Shown: piece by piece, positions 1-13,400 of the stretch | How positions within the stretch are numbered: position 1 is the stretch's first letter | How the letters are laid out: every line of letters begins with the position of its first letter | Assembly (NCBI RefSeq): GCF_963259705.1 | Contig: NC_081844.1 | Location: forward strand, 15,237,715 to 15,301,714 | DNA from: Myotis daubentonii | Taxonomy: Eukaryota > Chordata > Mammalia > Chiroptera > Vespertilionidae | Direction: 5' to 3' | Length of the DNA: 64,000 nucleotides | Program-made: the position numbers and the translations under genes | The notes under the pieces: generated by a model | Seen by the model: only the letters and a program-made list of their open reading frames with translations | The model's database searches: none | What the model was told of the DNA's origin: nothing

Positions 1-246
1 GACGTGGGAGAGGCTGCTGGGCCCTCCTAGTCTCCTGATGGCCCAGGTCGCCCCTGCTCCCTCTCCTTGGGTCCCCGCAGTCGCACTGCCTCCCATGCAT
101 GACGCTTTATCACCACGGCCTTGTGCTGTGTGCTCTTGGGCAGTGCCCGTGGCCCCTGCAGGGCTCGGGGTTGGAGGCTAGCCAAAACCCCTCTCCACAC
201 CGGGCCGGGAAGGTAACCATGTCCTTCGGTGCCTCCTCCTTCCCAG

Positions 247-458
247 AACCTGAACATCCAGGTGGAGGACATCCGGATCCGAGCCATCCTCTCCGCCTAC
301 CGCAAGCGCACGCCCGTGACGGAGGGCTACGTGGAGGTGAAGGAGGGCAAGGCCTGGAAGCAGATCTGTGACAAGCACTGGACGGCCAAGAACGCCCGCG
401 TGGTCTGCGGCATGTTCGGCTTCCCTGGGGAGAAGACGTACAACACCAAAGTGTACAA
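247..458 (+). CDS. LOXL2: LOXL2 coding exon (SRCR2, first half)
   Basis: Starts after CAG in phase 0 with [15 protein letters not shown] and ends after two bases of a Lys codon (AA) at a GTAAGA donor. It encodes the linker after SRCR1 and the first half of SRCR2, including [16 protein letters not shown] and the [10 protein letters not shown] core. 212 nt. Probably exon 4. Confidence 0.95.
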
Positions 459-3400
459 GTAAGAGGCCCCCCCAAAGCACTGTTTCCTGGGGGGGTTGCC
501 GCTTGTGAAGAGAAGGCTCCTGCAGTGGGCGCTGAGCAGAGGGGCTCCGCCAGCGGCTGTCAGTGCAGGCCTGGCCGCTGGGGAGCTCACACTCCTGGGG
601 ATGCAGAGGCGGGGGGGGGGGGGGGGAGGTGGTTGGGGGGGGGGGTGTCAGTGCCGACAGCCAGCTCCGTGACCACCGGGGCCAAACCAGGACAGCATCA
701 ACTTAAGAAATGTTTACTTGCCCTCAGTAAATGATTAGTTTGAAAAACCTGGAACTCGCAGAAACTGTTAGGAAATTCGATCAGTTACACCAATCCCAGT
801 GAAATCTTATAATTTAGTTACGGTTTCCAAAGTCAATATCTCCCACAGGAAAAGGCGGCGATAATAACAGGACTTTGAGTAGTTCTCCCGGTGAAGGGTT
901 TCGCCCTGTGACAAGCGGGGGGCCGGGTCCTGGGTGGGAGTGGGCCTTCCTGTCTCCTCTCACGGTGACTGGTTTACTGAGGGCTGACCGTGAGCCCGGC
1001 CTGTTCTCAGCCATTGGTCCTCACAGCGCCGGGAATTAGGGGTTGATTTTACAGTCGAGGAAAGGAAGTCAGGGAGGAAAGTGGCAGATCTAAGATCCAA
1101 GCCCCCATCTCCAGCGACAGGGTCCGAACTCTTTCCTTTCAAGCCAGAGGATGTCAGGAGACGTGGGACCCAGATCCAGCGGCCCCTCCAGATCCCCGGG
1201 GTCAGGGCAGACTGCAGGTCCTGGGCTTGGCTTGGCCGTTTTGGGTCAGAGTCCCCAGCCCACCATGAGGCTGAGTGCTGGTGGCTGAGCGGCTCCGCTG
1301 GGCGGGCTCACCGCCTCTCTAGGGGTGAGCCTGGTGGTGATCCCCACCCCAGACACCCTCAGATGTGGCCCAGACTTTCCTGTTTGCAGTGGGGTTCCCG
1401 TCCTCTGAATACTTTGGAGAATTCCTGCCAGCTGGCCAGCTTCCTCCCTGGAGACACCTTCTCAGCTTTTCCTACCATTGGAGCCAAGAAAAGCAAACCC
1501 CACCCACCCCTACCCCCCACCCCAACCAGCTCCCATCTGACTGCCCCACAGTGCCCCAGCTGACACCTGGTCTGAGTCCAGTGCCGGGCCTGGGAAGGCT
1601 GCCATCAGCCCTGCCCAGGGCAGGACGGGGTTCCTGAGGCCGGCAGCATATGCCTGTTCAAAGGCATTTGAAAGCCATCTCCCCAACTGTGGCCGGTCCA
1701 GAGTCCTTTTCCTGATTTTGAAGAGGGAGCTCAGATCCATGTCGGCAGCGGAGTCTCTCATGTGCTGGTTTTAAACCTGCCTCCCTGAACCTCCCACCCC
1801 TGAGTCTGTGCCTTTGCTCTTTCAAATGAAGGCAGAAGAGCGCTTCAAGGCTGGGAGCATCCGGGTGCTGGCGGGTGGTATCTGGGGCTCAGGCTGCTGC
1901 AAACCAGCTCCTCCCTTGGACCTCCAGCCTCAGAGGTCACTGGGTCCAAGCCCTCCGTCTGCACGATGAGAGACCCAGGCCTGAGGACAGTGGATTTGGG
2001 GGTCACAGAGCCCTCTTCTGCCAGAGTCCACAGGGCTACTCGGGAGTGCTTTCCACATTGCTGCCTCCAACTGCAGACCTGCTCCAGCTCTGGCCGCTCA
2101 GCCCCGGCTCCCACCACGGGCCTTGCTGTTATGTCAGAGCTGGAGCAGGGCTGGCTTGAGGGTGGGGTGTCTGTGAGCCTGCTCAGAAGTTGAGGAGAAC
2201 AGAAGCCTGGGAGCCAGAGAGAGGGTCACCCCCCGCATGGTCCCTGGATCCGAGGCCATTCACATCTTTCCCATTTCCCTTGGCCCTTCCTAGCCGGCCA
2301 GGGGAAGCGGCTTCCCAGGGGAGCCTTCCACTCTAGGAAGGAAATTGTTTTCAAAGTAATTGCGTTTGGGATGTTGTTAGTGATCTCTCTGCATGCACCA
2401 GGCCCCTAAGGGGCTTGGCAGCCTTGGAGCCTCACCAGGGCCGGCCAAGGCTCTCCACCCTGGCTCCCTCCGCAGACCTGCAGTCTGGTGGCCACTCAGA
2501 GTCTCCCCAAGGCCAGACTGCAGCTCTTCCTCAGCCTCTGCCAGCCACCCCGTCCTCCAAGTCAGAGGCACCTAGGAAGGTACCCACATGTCCCCAGAGG
2601 CCTCTGCACCCAAAGACTCACTCAAGATGGAGTCCAGGGCTCCCCAACATGGGCTGCTTGGCTGTGAGCTTTCTGCTCTGGCCTGGGGGGGGGGGGGGGC
2701 GGGGTGCTTCATAGCCTCAGGGCCCATCCCAGGGGCAGGAGCATTTTGTATTGTGTTTTTTTCTTTTTCGCCTGAAAGCAGGATCCCACTATTGATACCG
2801 ATTTTTGACACAAGCAGGAATTCTGCATCTAGCACTGCATCTGGGAGAGTGGAAGGGCTCTGCTTGGCTGGTTGGCTGAAATGCCAGCCTCCTTTCGTTT
2901 CAGGTAGAGGAAGGAATTCAAAGTATTAATGTCAGAAACATCCAAACCCGTGGAGAATTTTAATGGGTTTATTTGAGCCAAACTGATGACATTTGCCAGG
3001 AAGCAAAATCTCAACGGATTGAGAAAATGCTCTGTAGAATGGCAGTCTTACAGCTTATTTTATTTTATACATTAGAATAAAAGGGGAAGATGTAAGGAGG
3101 GTTACATGAAATCCGTTGGTGGTAGATTACGGAAGCTGGAGAAAGCAAAGCAGGGAAATCTTTGACATTGGATGCAATGAAGAGGCAAGTGCTTTTACAT
3201 TGTGGGTACAGGATAGTTAACAACTAATGTTTCCAGCACATAGAGATAGTATCTGGGCAACAAGGTAATAATGAGGGGTTCTGTGGTCTCACACTCTGTG
3301 CCCTGAGGGGTCTGCAAAGGAGATGACGCTGATAGTCTAAGGGTCTGTTATCTTAGATCAGGGGTGGGCAAACTTTTTGACACAATGGGTTCTTAAACTG

Positions 3401-5774
3401 GACCGGAGGGCCGGAACAAAAGCATGGATGGAGTGTTTGTGTGAACTAATATAAATTCAAAGTGAACATCATTACATAAAAGGGTCCGGTCTTTTTTTTT
3501 TTTTAGTTTTATTCATTTCAAACAGCGGCCTGTGGGCTGTAGTTTGCCCACGGCTGTCTTAGATGCACAAAGCTCACTTAGGTAAAGATTGACCTTTGTC
3601 AGGGACACAGGGACAGGATGTGACTGCCCTCCGCCATCAGCTTTTAGGGCTTTTAGGTCGGAGAAGACAAAGGAGGGAGGAATCTGTAGGATTTGATAAA
3701 AAGTATAAGGAGCAGACACGCTTCTTTTACAGGTGGGTACAGGACAGCTAGCAGTCAACACTAGTGCAATAACAATAACAATGAGGGGATTTGTGGTCTC
3801 TGCTCTGGTGGGTGGTTGAGGAGTCTGGGGGTGGAAGGGGGGTTTACCCCGACATTCCAAAGGTGTGTTAAGGTAGATGCAAAGACAATAGGCAGGCTCG
3901 TTAAGGTAAAGATTGACCTTGGTCAGGGAAGATACCGGCCTAGGAAATGACTACCTTCCATGACCTGCTTTTAGCTAGAAAGTTAATTTCGGGCTGTATG
4001 GTTACTTTATAGTAGATTGCAGGCCTCCCCTGAGCCTGTCAGGTTTAGTATGTGGCCCTTTTCATCCACACCTACTTCCAAAGTGTGTAATTGGAACCGA
4101 CGTGCTCAGCAGCTGGCAGAACTCCTGGGAAAGCAGGGTTCCCCTTGGCTGGGAGGGAGCCAGCAGGACTTTTTATTTTTAATTGAATCAGTCCAGCCAT
4201 AGAATGGACAGTTCTTTCTCAAGCTGGCTTCCCATCCCTGCCAATGGCTCGCCCCTAACTCCAGTCCCTCTCCAATCCCTGGGCCTGGAGTGGGCTGCCC
4301 ACCCATCCTCCCCAGTGCTCCTCTGCGCCCCCTGGGGCCTGTCTGGGGTGAATCATGAGGGAGGGGTGGGTGCCGCCGGATGGGAGCCTGTGGAGGGTCA
4401 GGGTGCATTACTGTGAGCTGACGTAAGAGGGAGGCTGGGCTGCCTGAGGAGGCGGCAGCGTCAGCACGTCTGTTCCTGGCAGAGCTGGTGTTTCCTGAAA
4501 GCTGAGAGCAAGGATTCTCCAAGCCGCTGGAGCTGACCAATCCTCGTGCAGCTGACCCCCGAGCGTGCTCTCTTTCCTGATGTGGGGGTGTCATGGGGAA
4601 CACGCTGGAGGCTGAGGCTCCAAGTGCAGGGCCTGCAGGAAGTGGGGAGGGGCAGAGGTTCCCGGAATTATCAACAGTCCCCCTGGGTGGCTGTAGCTCC
4701 ACTGAGCACACATCCAGAATTTTCCCGAACAGTCCTGGTTTCAAAGATTCCGTGCCATTGCGCCCACAAGCATACTAGAATTGTTACAAGTCTCAATTTT
4801 TGGTTAAGGAAAGATATGGGTGGTGGCCGTAGGGTTTTTCCTCCCTCTGTGTTCACATCCCATCCACTTTGAGACAAAACAGGAACTCGCAGGCCTGCCG
4901 GACCCGCAGGGGCAGGACCTGGCTCTGTTCCCCCCCGGGGGCCAGGCTGCCCGGGGCCCCTCTAAGCAGCCAGCACCGATGCAGTCTGGCCCTCTGCCAT
5001 CTCCCTGGGCTCTGGCAAGCTGGGACGAGCACACGGACCCCGCTGCGCTAGGGCAGTGTGAGAGGACAGGGGTCCTCTCGGCCCTCCGCCTTCACAAATC
5101 CCGCCATTATTCAAGCCCGGTTCAACCCTACCCTCTGTGAAGTTGTCCCTTGTCACTGCGGCCACCCTTCTCTCCTCTCTTCCTTTTCCGCTTTACCCAG
5201 TACAGTCTTATTTACTTATCTTACAAACACGGACGTAGCCCTTTCAATGTGTTGGACACCGGTGCTCAGGGCTTTCCAAGTATTAACTCATTTAATTTTC
5301 CTAATGGTCTTGTCGAGTGGATCCTAATGCTACTTTAACTTGGAGATGGGGAAACTGGGCACAGTACCCTGTCTGGTAACCAGTTCATTGCTCATTGATA
5401 GCTACTGTTTTAGAAAAAGCTTGGACTCCCTCCCCTGCCTTCCAGAAAAAAGGTGCTGCAGGTAAGAGCCTGCTTGGCCGAGGTGTGGAGACAAGCAGCC
5501 TCTCTGGTCCCGGGCGAAGGGTGATGAGGTCTGTGGCTGAGCTTCATCACCATTATAATGTTTTTATCAAGCAAACTGTACTTCAGTTCAGCAGACGGCG
5601 TAACTCTAGACTGTCCTCATTGGATTTGCATCGTTTGGGAGCTTGTATATCGTCAGGAGAGAGCTTAATAGTCAAGCTGTACTGCTCATTGACAAAGGGA
5701 AATAAACGCAGGGGACGACAACAAATGTTGAAATTATCTGGGCAATACAGCTTTATGCATTTATCTTACAAATT

Positions 5775-5835
<61 letters not shown>

Positions 5836-8800
5836 GTTGCTCCTGTACATGCCCTGACCGGGGACTGAACCCACAACCTAGGTATGTACCCTGACGGGTC
5901 TTGTCTCTTTCAGATCCCTTTTTGCATTTTGTGTTTATAGGCTTTGGTATCATCTTACTACACTGAGTCAGTCCCTAGGCTCCTAGCTGCCTGGGGGGCA
6001 GGCGGCCATGTCCCTTCCCTGGTCCTTTCCCCCGGTGCCCAGTGCAGGGCCGGCGTGCGGGGCGCTCGCGGACGCGCTGTGCGGATCCCCTTCCGTGAAG
6101 CCGGCTGAGCTCCGGGAGCAGAGACCATGCCCACCGGTACCCCCAGCGAGTTCCCAGTAGCCGGCACAGCGGCTGGCCCGGGGCAGGTGCCCAATGCCCG
6201 GGTGCAGAAGGAATGAGGGCTGGGTGCCGGGACCCCCGGTCACCTGCCCCATCCTGCCCTCTGCAGAATGTTTGCAGCCCGGAAGAAGCCGCGCTACTGG
6301 CGGTTCTCCATGGACTGCACGGGCACGGAGGCCCACATCTCCAGCTGCAAGCTGGGCCCACAGGTGACGCGGGACCCCGTGAAGAACGTCACCTGTGAGA
6401 ATGGGCTGCCGGCAGTGGTGAGCTGCGTGCCTGGCCAGGTCTTCAGCCCCGAGGGACCTTCGAGATTCCGGAAGGCCTACAAGCCAGAGGTAAGGATGGG
6501 GCAGGAGTCTGGCCACGGGGCGCCTGGGTGTTGGGGGGGGGGTGGCGGTTAAGGGAACAGACAGGGATCCCCAGGAGAGAGTGAGGAGAGCCAGCCCCAA
6601 CTCAGACCCACTTTCTAGAGGTCATGGCCGGCCTCACCGACAGCCACTTCCAGGTGTGACAGGCAGCTGGGCCCCTGCCCCCAATCATTACCACCCCTTC
6701 CACCATCGCCCATCCCACTCTGAGACCCAGTCCCCGCTGTGAGACAGATACCAGGCGAGCGGAGTGCCTGGTTACCCACACGGTGCTTCTGCACAGCCCC
6801 TGGAGGACAAAATGCTCTAGGGCTTTTGGAAATGCGCTACAACCCTCAGAAGCACGTGGCATGAGCTACAAAGGTTTCCAAGCATATTTTGGTTTATTTT
6901 GCAACAGAAAGGATTAAAATTTTAAAAAGCTCTCACAAAGATAGGAAATGAAAACCTGCCACTACCATATGTATGTTTGTGTACCAGCACCTGTGAGTGT
7001 GTGTGCGTGTACATGTGTGTGCATGCGTGTGTGAGTGTGTTCAGAGATGAAAGTGGGGAAGGACAGTGGTTCTCAGAATTATCAACAGTCCTCCTGGGTA
7101 GCTCTTGTACTAATAAAAGGGTAATATGCTAATTAGACCGGGAGACCTTCCAGACTTCCTTCTGGACAAAGTCATGGTGGCAGGGCCGAGGCAGAGGCAG
7201 TTAGGGGTGATCAGGCCAGGAGGGAAGGGCAGTTGGGGGCCAGCAGGCCGACGGAGGGGGCAGTTGGGGGTGAGCAGGCCAGCAAGCAGAGTGGTTAGGG
7301 GCAATCTGGCAGGCAGGCAGGTGAGCGGTTAGGAGCCAGTGGTCCTGGATTTCAAGAGGGATGTCCGACTGCCGGTTTAGGCCTGATCCCCCCAAGGGGT
7401 CCCAGATTGGAGAGGGTGCAGGCTGGGCTGAGGAACACCCCCCCCCCCCAGCCCCCTGCACAAATTTTGTGCACCAGGCCGCTAGTATTAGTATAAATGA
7501 ACATCCCATTTCAACAGACTGGTTTCCTGGGACAAGAGAACTATCCCAAACAGGGCAGGCTTGGCGCTTCTCTGAAGAAGAGAGAGTGCACTTCTATTTC
7601 CCTCGAGAATCAGGGAGAAGAGTGCTCTTCTTTTTTCCTATGTCCACCAATGGGTCCCCGGGACCTGCATGTTCATGGGGACCGGGGGTGGGAATAGTGG
7701 ATGGGAAATCGCACATGCAAGAGGAGAGGGAGAGGTGGAAGCGAGCACTGAGCACTTATTGGGGAATGAGTCCCTGTGCCAGATAAAACCTTGGAACTTA
7801 GGAATTAGGTAGCTGGACAGAGGTGAGCTCCAAGCCAGCTCTGACCACGGCAGAGGTAGGAGGAGGGGGAAAGGTCATGATGGGGGCAGATGGTGTATCC
7901 AGGCAGTGGGGCCAGAGCAGACCCCCCCAAACCTGGCGGGTTTGTTGACAGAGGCAGCTTCATTCCCTCCCCTTTCCCCTCTCCTTGCCCCCCTGTCTCT
8001 TCCTCCACCCTCTCCAATTGCCCCTCCCCACCAACATCAATGACCTGCTTTGGGAAAGGGGGTAACAACATATCCACCCCGAAAGGGAAAACAGGACAGA
8101 GGACAATAAAGCATACTAGGGGCCCCCCCCACACTGGGGCCCCTCCCACACTGGGGCCCCTCCCACACTGGGGCCCCTCCCACACTGGGGCCCCTCCCAC
8201 ACTGGGGCCCCTCCCACACTGGGGCCCCTCCCACACTAGGGCCCCTCCCACACTGGGGCCCCTCCCACACTAGGGCCCCTCCCACACTGCGGGTGGAGTG
8301 TTTGGATAAAAGAAGAGGCCTTCAAGGAAAGGGGTGAAGTGAGTGTTGCGACCCAGCATCAACCAGAGGGCCCCCAGGGGCCTCCAAAGTGTACAAACCT
8401 GACCACACAGGTGTGCAGCCCTGCGACACCTGGACAGTGCCCGCGCCCCCGCCCCCCGCTGTCCACCCCACCCCCCACTTGGGCCCCTGCCATGTGATTT
8501 CATGGCCACATCCTTTGTGTGGCCTCAGCCGGAGCCTCTGAGCTTTCGTCATGTGTCCGATCCCAGGTCCCACTGTTTGGAAATTCCTCTTACTATGCGG
8601 TTTAAAGCAGATGAATCAAGTTCATACCAAACCAATTAAAAAAGCAAAAAGGCAAGGGAGCCTTACATCACATTTTCCCGTGGTTCCCCTCTTCCCTCCA
8701 GGCTGACTCGGCCTGGCCACTGCAGGCTGCGGCGAGGCTGCTGGCGCTCTGCCTCCACTGAGCGTGGGTCAGGGATGGCCCGCTCCCTGGGAAGGGGCTG

Positions 8801-10383
8801 GCATCCAGCCAGACAGCTGGGCAGGGAGGTGGGAGAAGCGAGGGTCATAGGCCGCAGGGAACGGGCTGGAGCCAGCAGTGTTACTGTTTTGCTGCAATTA
8901 GAGCTCCTGAAGCCAGCGGGCATTTTGCACCCACCCCGTCCCGTTTTTTGTCTCCCCCTAGTGGCAGGGTCCGAGCAGCCCCTGAGAGCTGTAGAACTGG
9001 GTGCTGTCACAGCACCCCACCCTGCCATGGCAGTGTGAGGCGCAGTTAGTGGGGGAGAGAGATGTGACCGAGTGGGAACCTCGGCTGGAGGATGGATACA
9101 CAGGGTTTTGTCTGATCCCTGGGCCCTCAAGGTGGCTGGTGTATATGTGAATGTTTAAAAACCTCCACCTTGCCCTGACCGGTTTGGCTCAGTGGATGGA
9201 GCGTCAGCCTGCGGACTGAAAGGTCCCAGGTTCGATTCCGGCCAAGGGCATGTACCTTGGTTGCAGGCACATCCCCAGTAGGGAGTGTGCAGGAGGCAGC
9301 TGATGGATGTTTCTCTCTCATCGATGTTTCTAAGTCTCTATCCCTCACTCTTCCTCTCTGTGAAAAATCAATAAAATATATTTTAAAAATAAAATAAAAT
9401 AAAAATAAAAACCTCCACCTCCAGCCCTGGCCTGTGTGGCACAGTGGGTTGGGCGTCATCCTGTGCACCAAAAGGTTGCTGGCTCAATTCTGGGTCAGGG
9501 AACATGCCCAAGTAAGGGGAATGCAGGAGGCAGTCAATTGATGGTCAGCTCTCACATCAATGTTCCTCTTTCTCTCTTTCTCTCTCTCTTCCTCTTTCTT
9601 ACTCTCTTTCTAAAATCAATTTTTGAAAAAATATATTAAAAAACACCGCTCCAACCAGGCCGGCTTTGGCTGGGCCATCGGAGGGGTGGGGATGGGGGTG
9701 AAGGGAGCCCGGGCTGATGGAACAGCTGTGCACTCACCCCTTACTCCCTCTGTGATGAATCAAATGAGAGTCAACAGAGCCCCGAAGCCTTCGGAGTCCC
9801 CACCCAACACACAGGCACACACACGCATGCACACACACGCATGCACAGAAGCTGTTGCGGACCAGGGTGTGTGGGCAGATGGAGTCAGGGGACCCGGCTC
9901 CCATCTCCTAAGGCGTGGTCCAGTGGGTCACGACGCTGGTGGAGAGTGGCTGTAACTCCTACGCAATGAAGCAGACCCCATAGGTGATCAGGCTTCCAGG
10001 CTGCCAGTGAGCGTCAGGGGTGTTTAACCTGCAACCGCCCACCCCGTCTGCATCTTCCGAAGAGTGGGGCCCATTGGACTTGAGTGCGGTCAGGCCTGAG
10101 AGCGGTGGCCAGGCAGGGCCTGCTTTTACAGGGCTCTGTTACAGTCGGGTGGAATGACATCCATCTGGGGTCTGCAGACTTGGGGGTAGGAGCTTCTTTC
10201 TGTAGCTCTAAAGCTTGAGGTTCTGGATGAGGGGGTGGAGGGAAGGGCTGGTGGCGAGGTCCTGGAGCCAGGCATGGGTTGGGGGATGAGCTGATGAGAG
10301 TCCCGGTGGGCTCCCCAGTGGCCCAGGACTAAAGCGCCATAAGAGACTGCCAAGCAGAGCCACCTTCCGAGTGAGTGTCCCGG

Positions 10384-10428
<45 letters not shown>

Positions 10429-13400
10429 AACAGTTTTAGCTCCTGGCCCCAGTGCCTGGGCTTGGGGTGGGCAGTTGGGAAGGGAAGGGAGGAGGCGGGC
10501 AGTGCCTGCCCGCTGAACGTGCATCAGCCTCCGCACTCATCAGAATCGTGTGTCTCTTCAGCAGCCCCTGGTGCGGTTGAGAGGTGGTGCCAACATCGGG
10601 GAGGGCCGCGTGGAGGTGCTCAAGAACGGCGAATGGGGTACCATCTGTGATGACAAGTGGGACCTGGTGTCTGCCAGCGTGGTCTGCCGAGAGCTGGGCT
10701 TTGGAAGTGCCAAAGAGGCCGTCACTGGCTCCCGGCTGGGGCAAGGTAAGGAGTGGGAGGACATGCGGTGGGCTCTCTCCACGGGGACCATGGCAGAGGA
10801 GCCCAGCACGGCTGGCTGCAGGGGCTTCCCAGGCTCTCCTTGTGTCTCCTCCTGCCCGCAGCAGCTGCTTCTCTTAGAGACTCTCAGGCCTCTCCCTGGG
10901 TAGTCAGAGCTGGAAGGGCCTTAGGGAAACTGAGTCCCCATGTTCTGGATTTGGAAGCTGAGACCCAAAGAAGGGAGATGAGACAACATATTAGCCATCA
11001 ATGAGTAATGGGGGTCTCCCAACCCCTAACCCAGGGCTCCCACTGCCCCACTGAGCAACTGGAAATCTTGGGAGGGTCCTCCAGGAGAGGGCCTCGGGGT
11101 TCCTCAGGCTGTGGACCACCCCGGGCACAAAGGAACCCCCGATGCCCTCTTACTCTTCCACTCCCGCACAGCCCCGCAAACCTCCCTGCTCCCAGACACT
11201 GGGAACATGATACCCCTCTCCGATGTCATGGGATGCTAAGGAGAAGGGGCCTGGTTTTTATTAAGTGTCCTGAACAAATGTTCTGTTTGAGCAAAGAACA
11301 AAACACAAGGGACTTTCAAGCTGAGAGCAATGTTGTGGATGTGACATGACAACACAACAGGGCATCCCTTCCCGCCCAGCCCATGAAGGCCACTGACCTG
11401 TGCGAGCCCTGGGTCTTCAGAAGGAGGCCCTTCACCCAGACACTGCAGCCCAGTGAGTGCCCAGCCTCTCCTGGGAACTGTGGACTGAGCAGGGAAAGCA
11501 GCCCTCAGTGCTGACCAGCAGGGTGGCTGCAGTGCACCTGGCTGGAGGGCCCGGGAGGAGGGAGAATGGGGGGAGGGGGAGGGAGAAAGGGCTGGGAGGA
11601 GGGAGAATGGGCAGGGAGGAGGTGTGCGGTGTCCTGTCCTGAGGGGAAAGGATGTTTCCAAGCTGTCAGACATAGGGCCATTGCCCCACAGAGAGGAATG
11701 CAGTGAGGTCATAGATCCCAGCCCCGAGATGGAAATAATAGCAGGGACTGGAGAGAGTCCTGGCTCGAGATGGAAATAATAGCAGGGACTGGAGAGAGTC
11801 CTGGCTCGTGAGGCAGCATTGCTGGAGGGGAGCTCAGGCTGTCTACTCCAAACAGTGAGGAATTTGAGGCTCTGGAGAACAGCCCAAGGTCATCCGAGAG
11901 TTAATGGAGTTAATGGTAGAGAGTCTTACTCAGATTTGGGCCTTTCCCTTTGCAACAAGTCCTGCTCACTTTCAGAAGACCTCTCTGCCGTCACTCTCCG
12001 ATCTCTGCAGACTTCCTGGGCGTGCACTGAAGTCTGGGGTCTAGGGTGGACTTTAATGACAGTGTACCTGTCAGGCCGTGCGACAGTCCTCGTCCTTCCT
12101 GGTATGGGCTTCCCTTAAATCTCAAATATTTAGGACAGAGCATTTTTCTGGTTGGCTGATGTGATGGTTTGTGCTCTCCCAAGGCCAACAGGGCAGAGAC
12201 CAAGCTCGTTTTGAGGAATAAACAAGCACTGGGTAACATAAACATCCCATGTCTCCTGGGTATGTGCTGTTTGACCTAATTACTGCACTGCCCAGAGCAG
12301 CCAGAGGCTTCCAAGGGCCTGCAGAACTCTGGGAGAATGAGATGTTTGACATTTATGATGCACGAAAGAACCATTGGATGATTTACTGTCTGTTGTCACA
12401 CTGGGTGGGGTCCACTCTGATGGGCAGAAAGAGAAAAGTCCACATTCAGTGTCAGATCACAGAGCAGATGGGGTCAGTCCCGCAGTCCTGGCTCTGGCTG
12501 GCAGAGCAGTGACCACACCCAAGTGAGGGCAGTGAGAGGGTGACCACTGAGAGTCCCAGTCCCAGCCCTGCCCCTGCTTGCACAGTGCCTTTGAGTGGCT
12601 TTGTGGGCCTCAGAGTTTTTTCTGGATTTATGTCTGAGGTTCTGTCTGACTCCAGCCTCCTGTGATTCTCTGAAACTTGTGCTTCTCACCAGGGTGGATG
12701 TCAGGTCAGAGTCAGGCACTGCGCCTTGTGGTGCACGACCCCCGGCACTCAGACCGCATTCCATTCCGGCCGTCTGTCTATGCATCCGCCAACCCCAGGG
12801 ACTGAGTGCGGCATGCGGGGAGGGCCTCTGTCTTTTATCTCTGTGTCCTTAGTGCCGAGTATGTGCCCAGCTTGTAGTGCTCCAGAAATACTAATTTTAT
12901 CAAGAATGAATGAATGGATGAATGAATGAGTTCCGGTTGCACAAGTAGGGTCAGCTGAACTAACATAGTAAAGAAGTTTACACATTCAAGACTTGCATTG
13001 TCCAATAGAAATATTATGCAAGCCATTTACCTATTTAACATTTTCTAGACATGATTTTAAGTTTTCTAGTAGCCACGTAAAATAAGTAAACAAACAAACA
13101 AACAAAAAGCAGGAGAGCCCTGGCCAGGGTGGTTCAGTTGGTTGGGCATCGTCCCATCCATCAAAAAAGTTGTCAGTTTGATACTCAGTCAGGGCACATG
13201 CCTGGGTTGCAGGCTCAATCCTCAGTGCTGGAGGCAGCTGATTGATGTTTTGCTCCCACATTGATCTTTCTCTCTCCCTCTCCCTTCCTCTCTCTCTCTC
13301 AAAAAAAAATCAATAAAACTTTAACAAAAAGAAGCAGGTGAAATTAATTTTAATAATATATTTTATCTACCTAGAAAATATGAAATATTTTTATTTCAAC

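Larger units (their letters stand above)
459..6266 (+). other. LOXL2: LOXL2 intron (5.8 kb)
   Basis: GTAAGA to CTGCAG. It holds poly-G runs (about 611-650 and 2686-2700), an LTR-like block at about 2935-3985 interrupted by a hAT element, a MIR-like segment near 5232-5365 and a GA tract joined to a partial SINE at 5777-5902. I see no exon in the rest. Confidence 0.8.
6490..10561 (+). other. LOXL2: LOXL2 intron (4.1 kb)
   Basis: GTAAGG to TTCAG. It contains GT-rich sequence (about 6990-7045), a Helitron (7102-7486), a 17-bp minisatellite (8118-8289), two abutting Ves SINEs (9171-9640) and a CA microsatellite (10385-10425). No exon seen otherwise. Confidence 0.8.

Noticed and set aside
1..246. 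Further LOXL2 coding sequence at the left edge
   Set aside because: No SRCR1-like frame precedes the acceptor at 245-246. The sequence is intronic.
8118..8289. CRISPR-like array of regular repeats
   Set aside because: Units are contiguous with no spacers, and the genome is mammalian. It is a minisatellite.
9172..9240. tRNA gene
   Set aside because: Box A- and box B-like sequences belong to the tRNA-derived head of a Ves SINE, with a SINE tail and target duplications.
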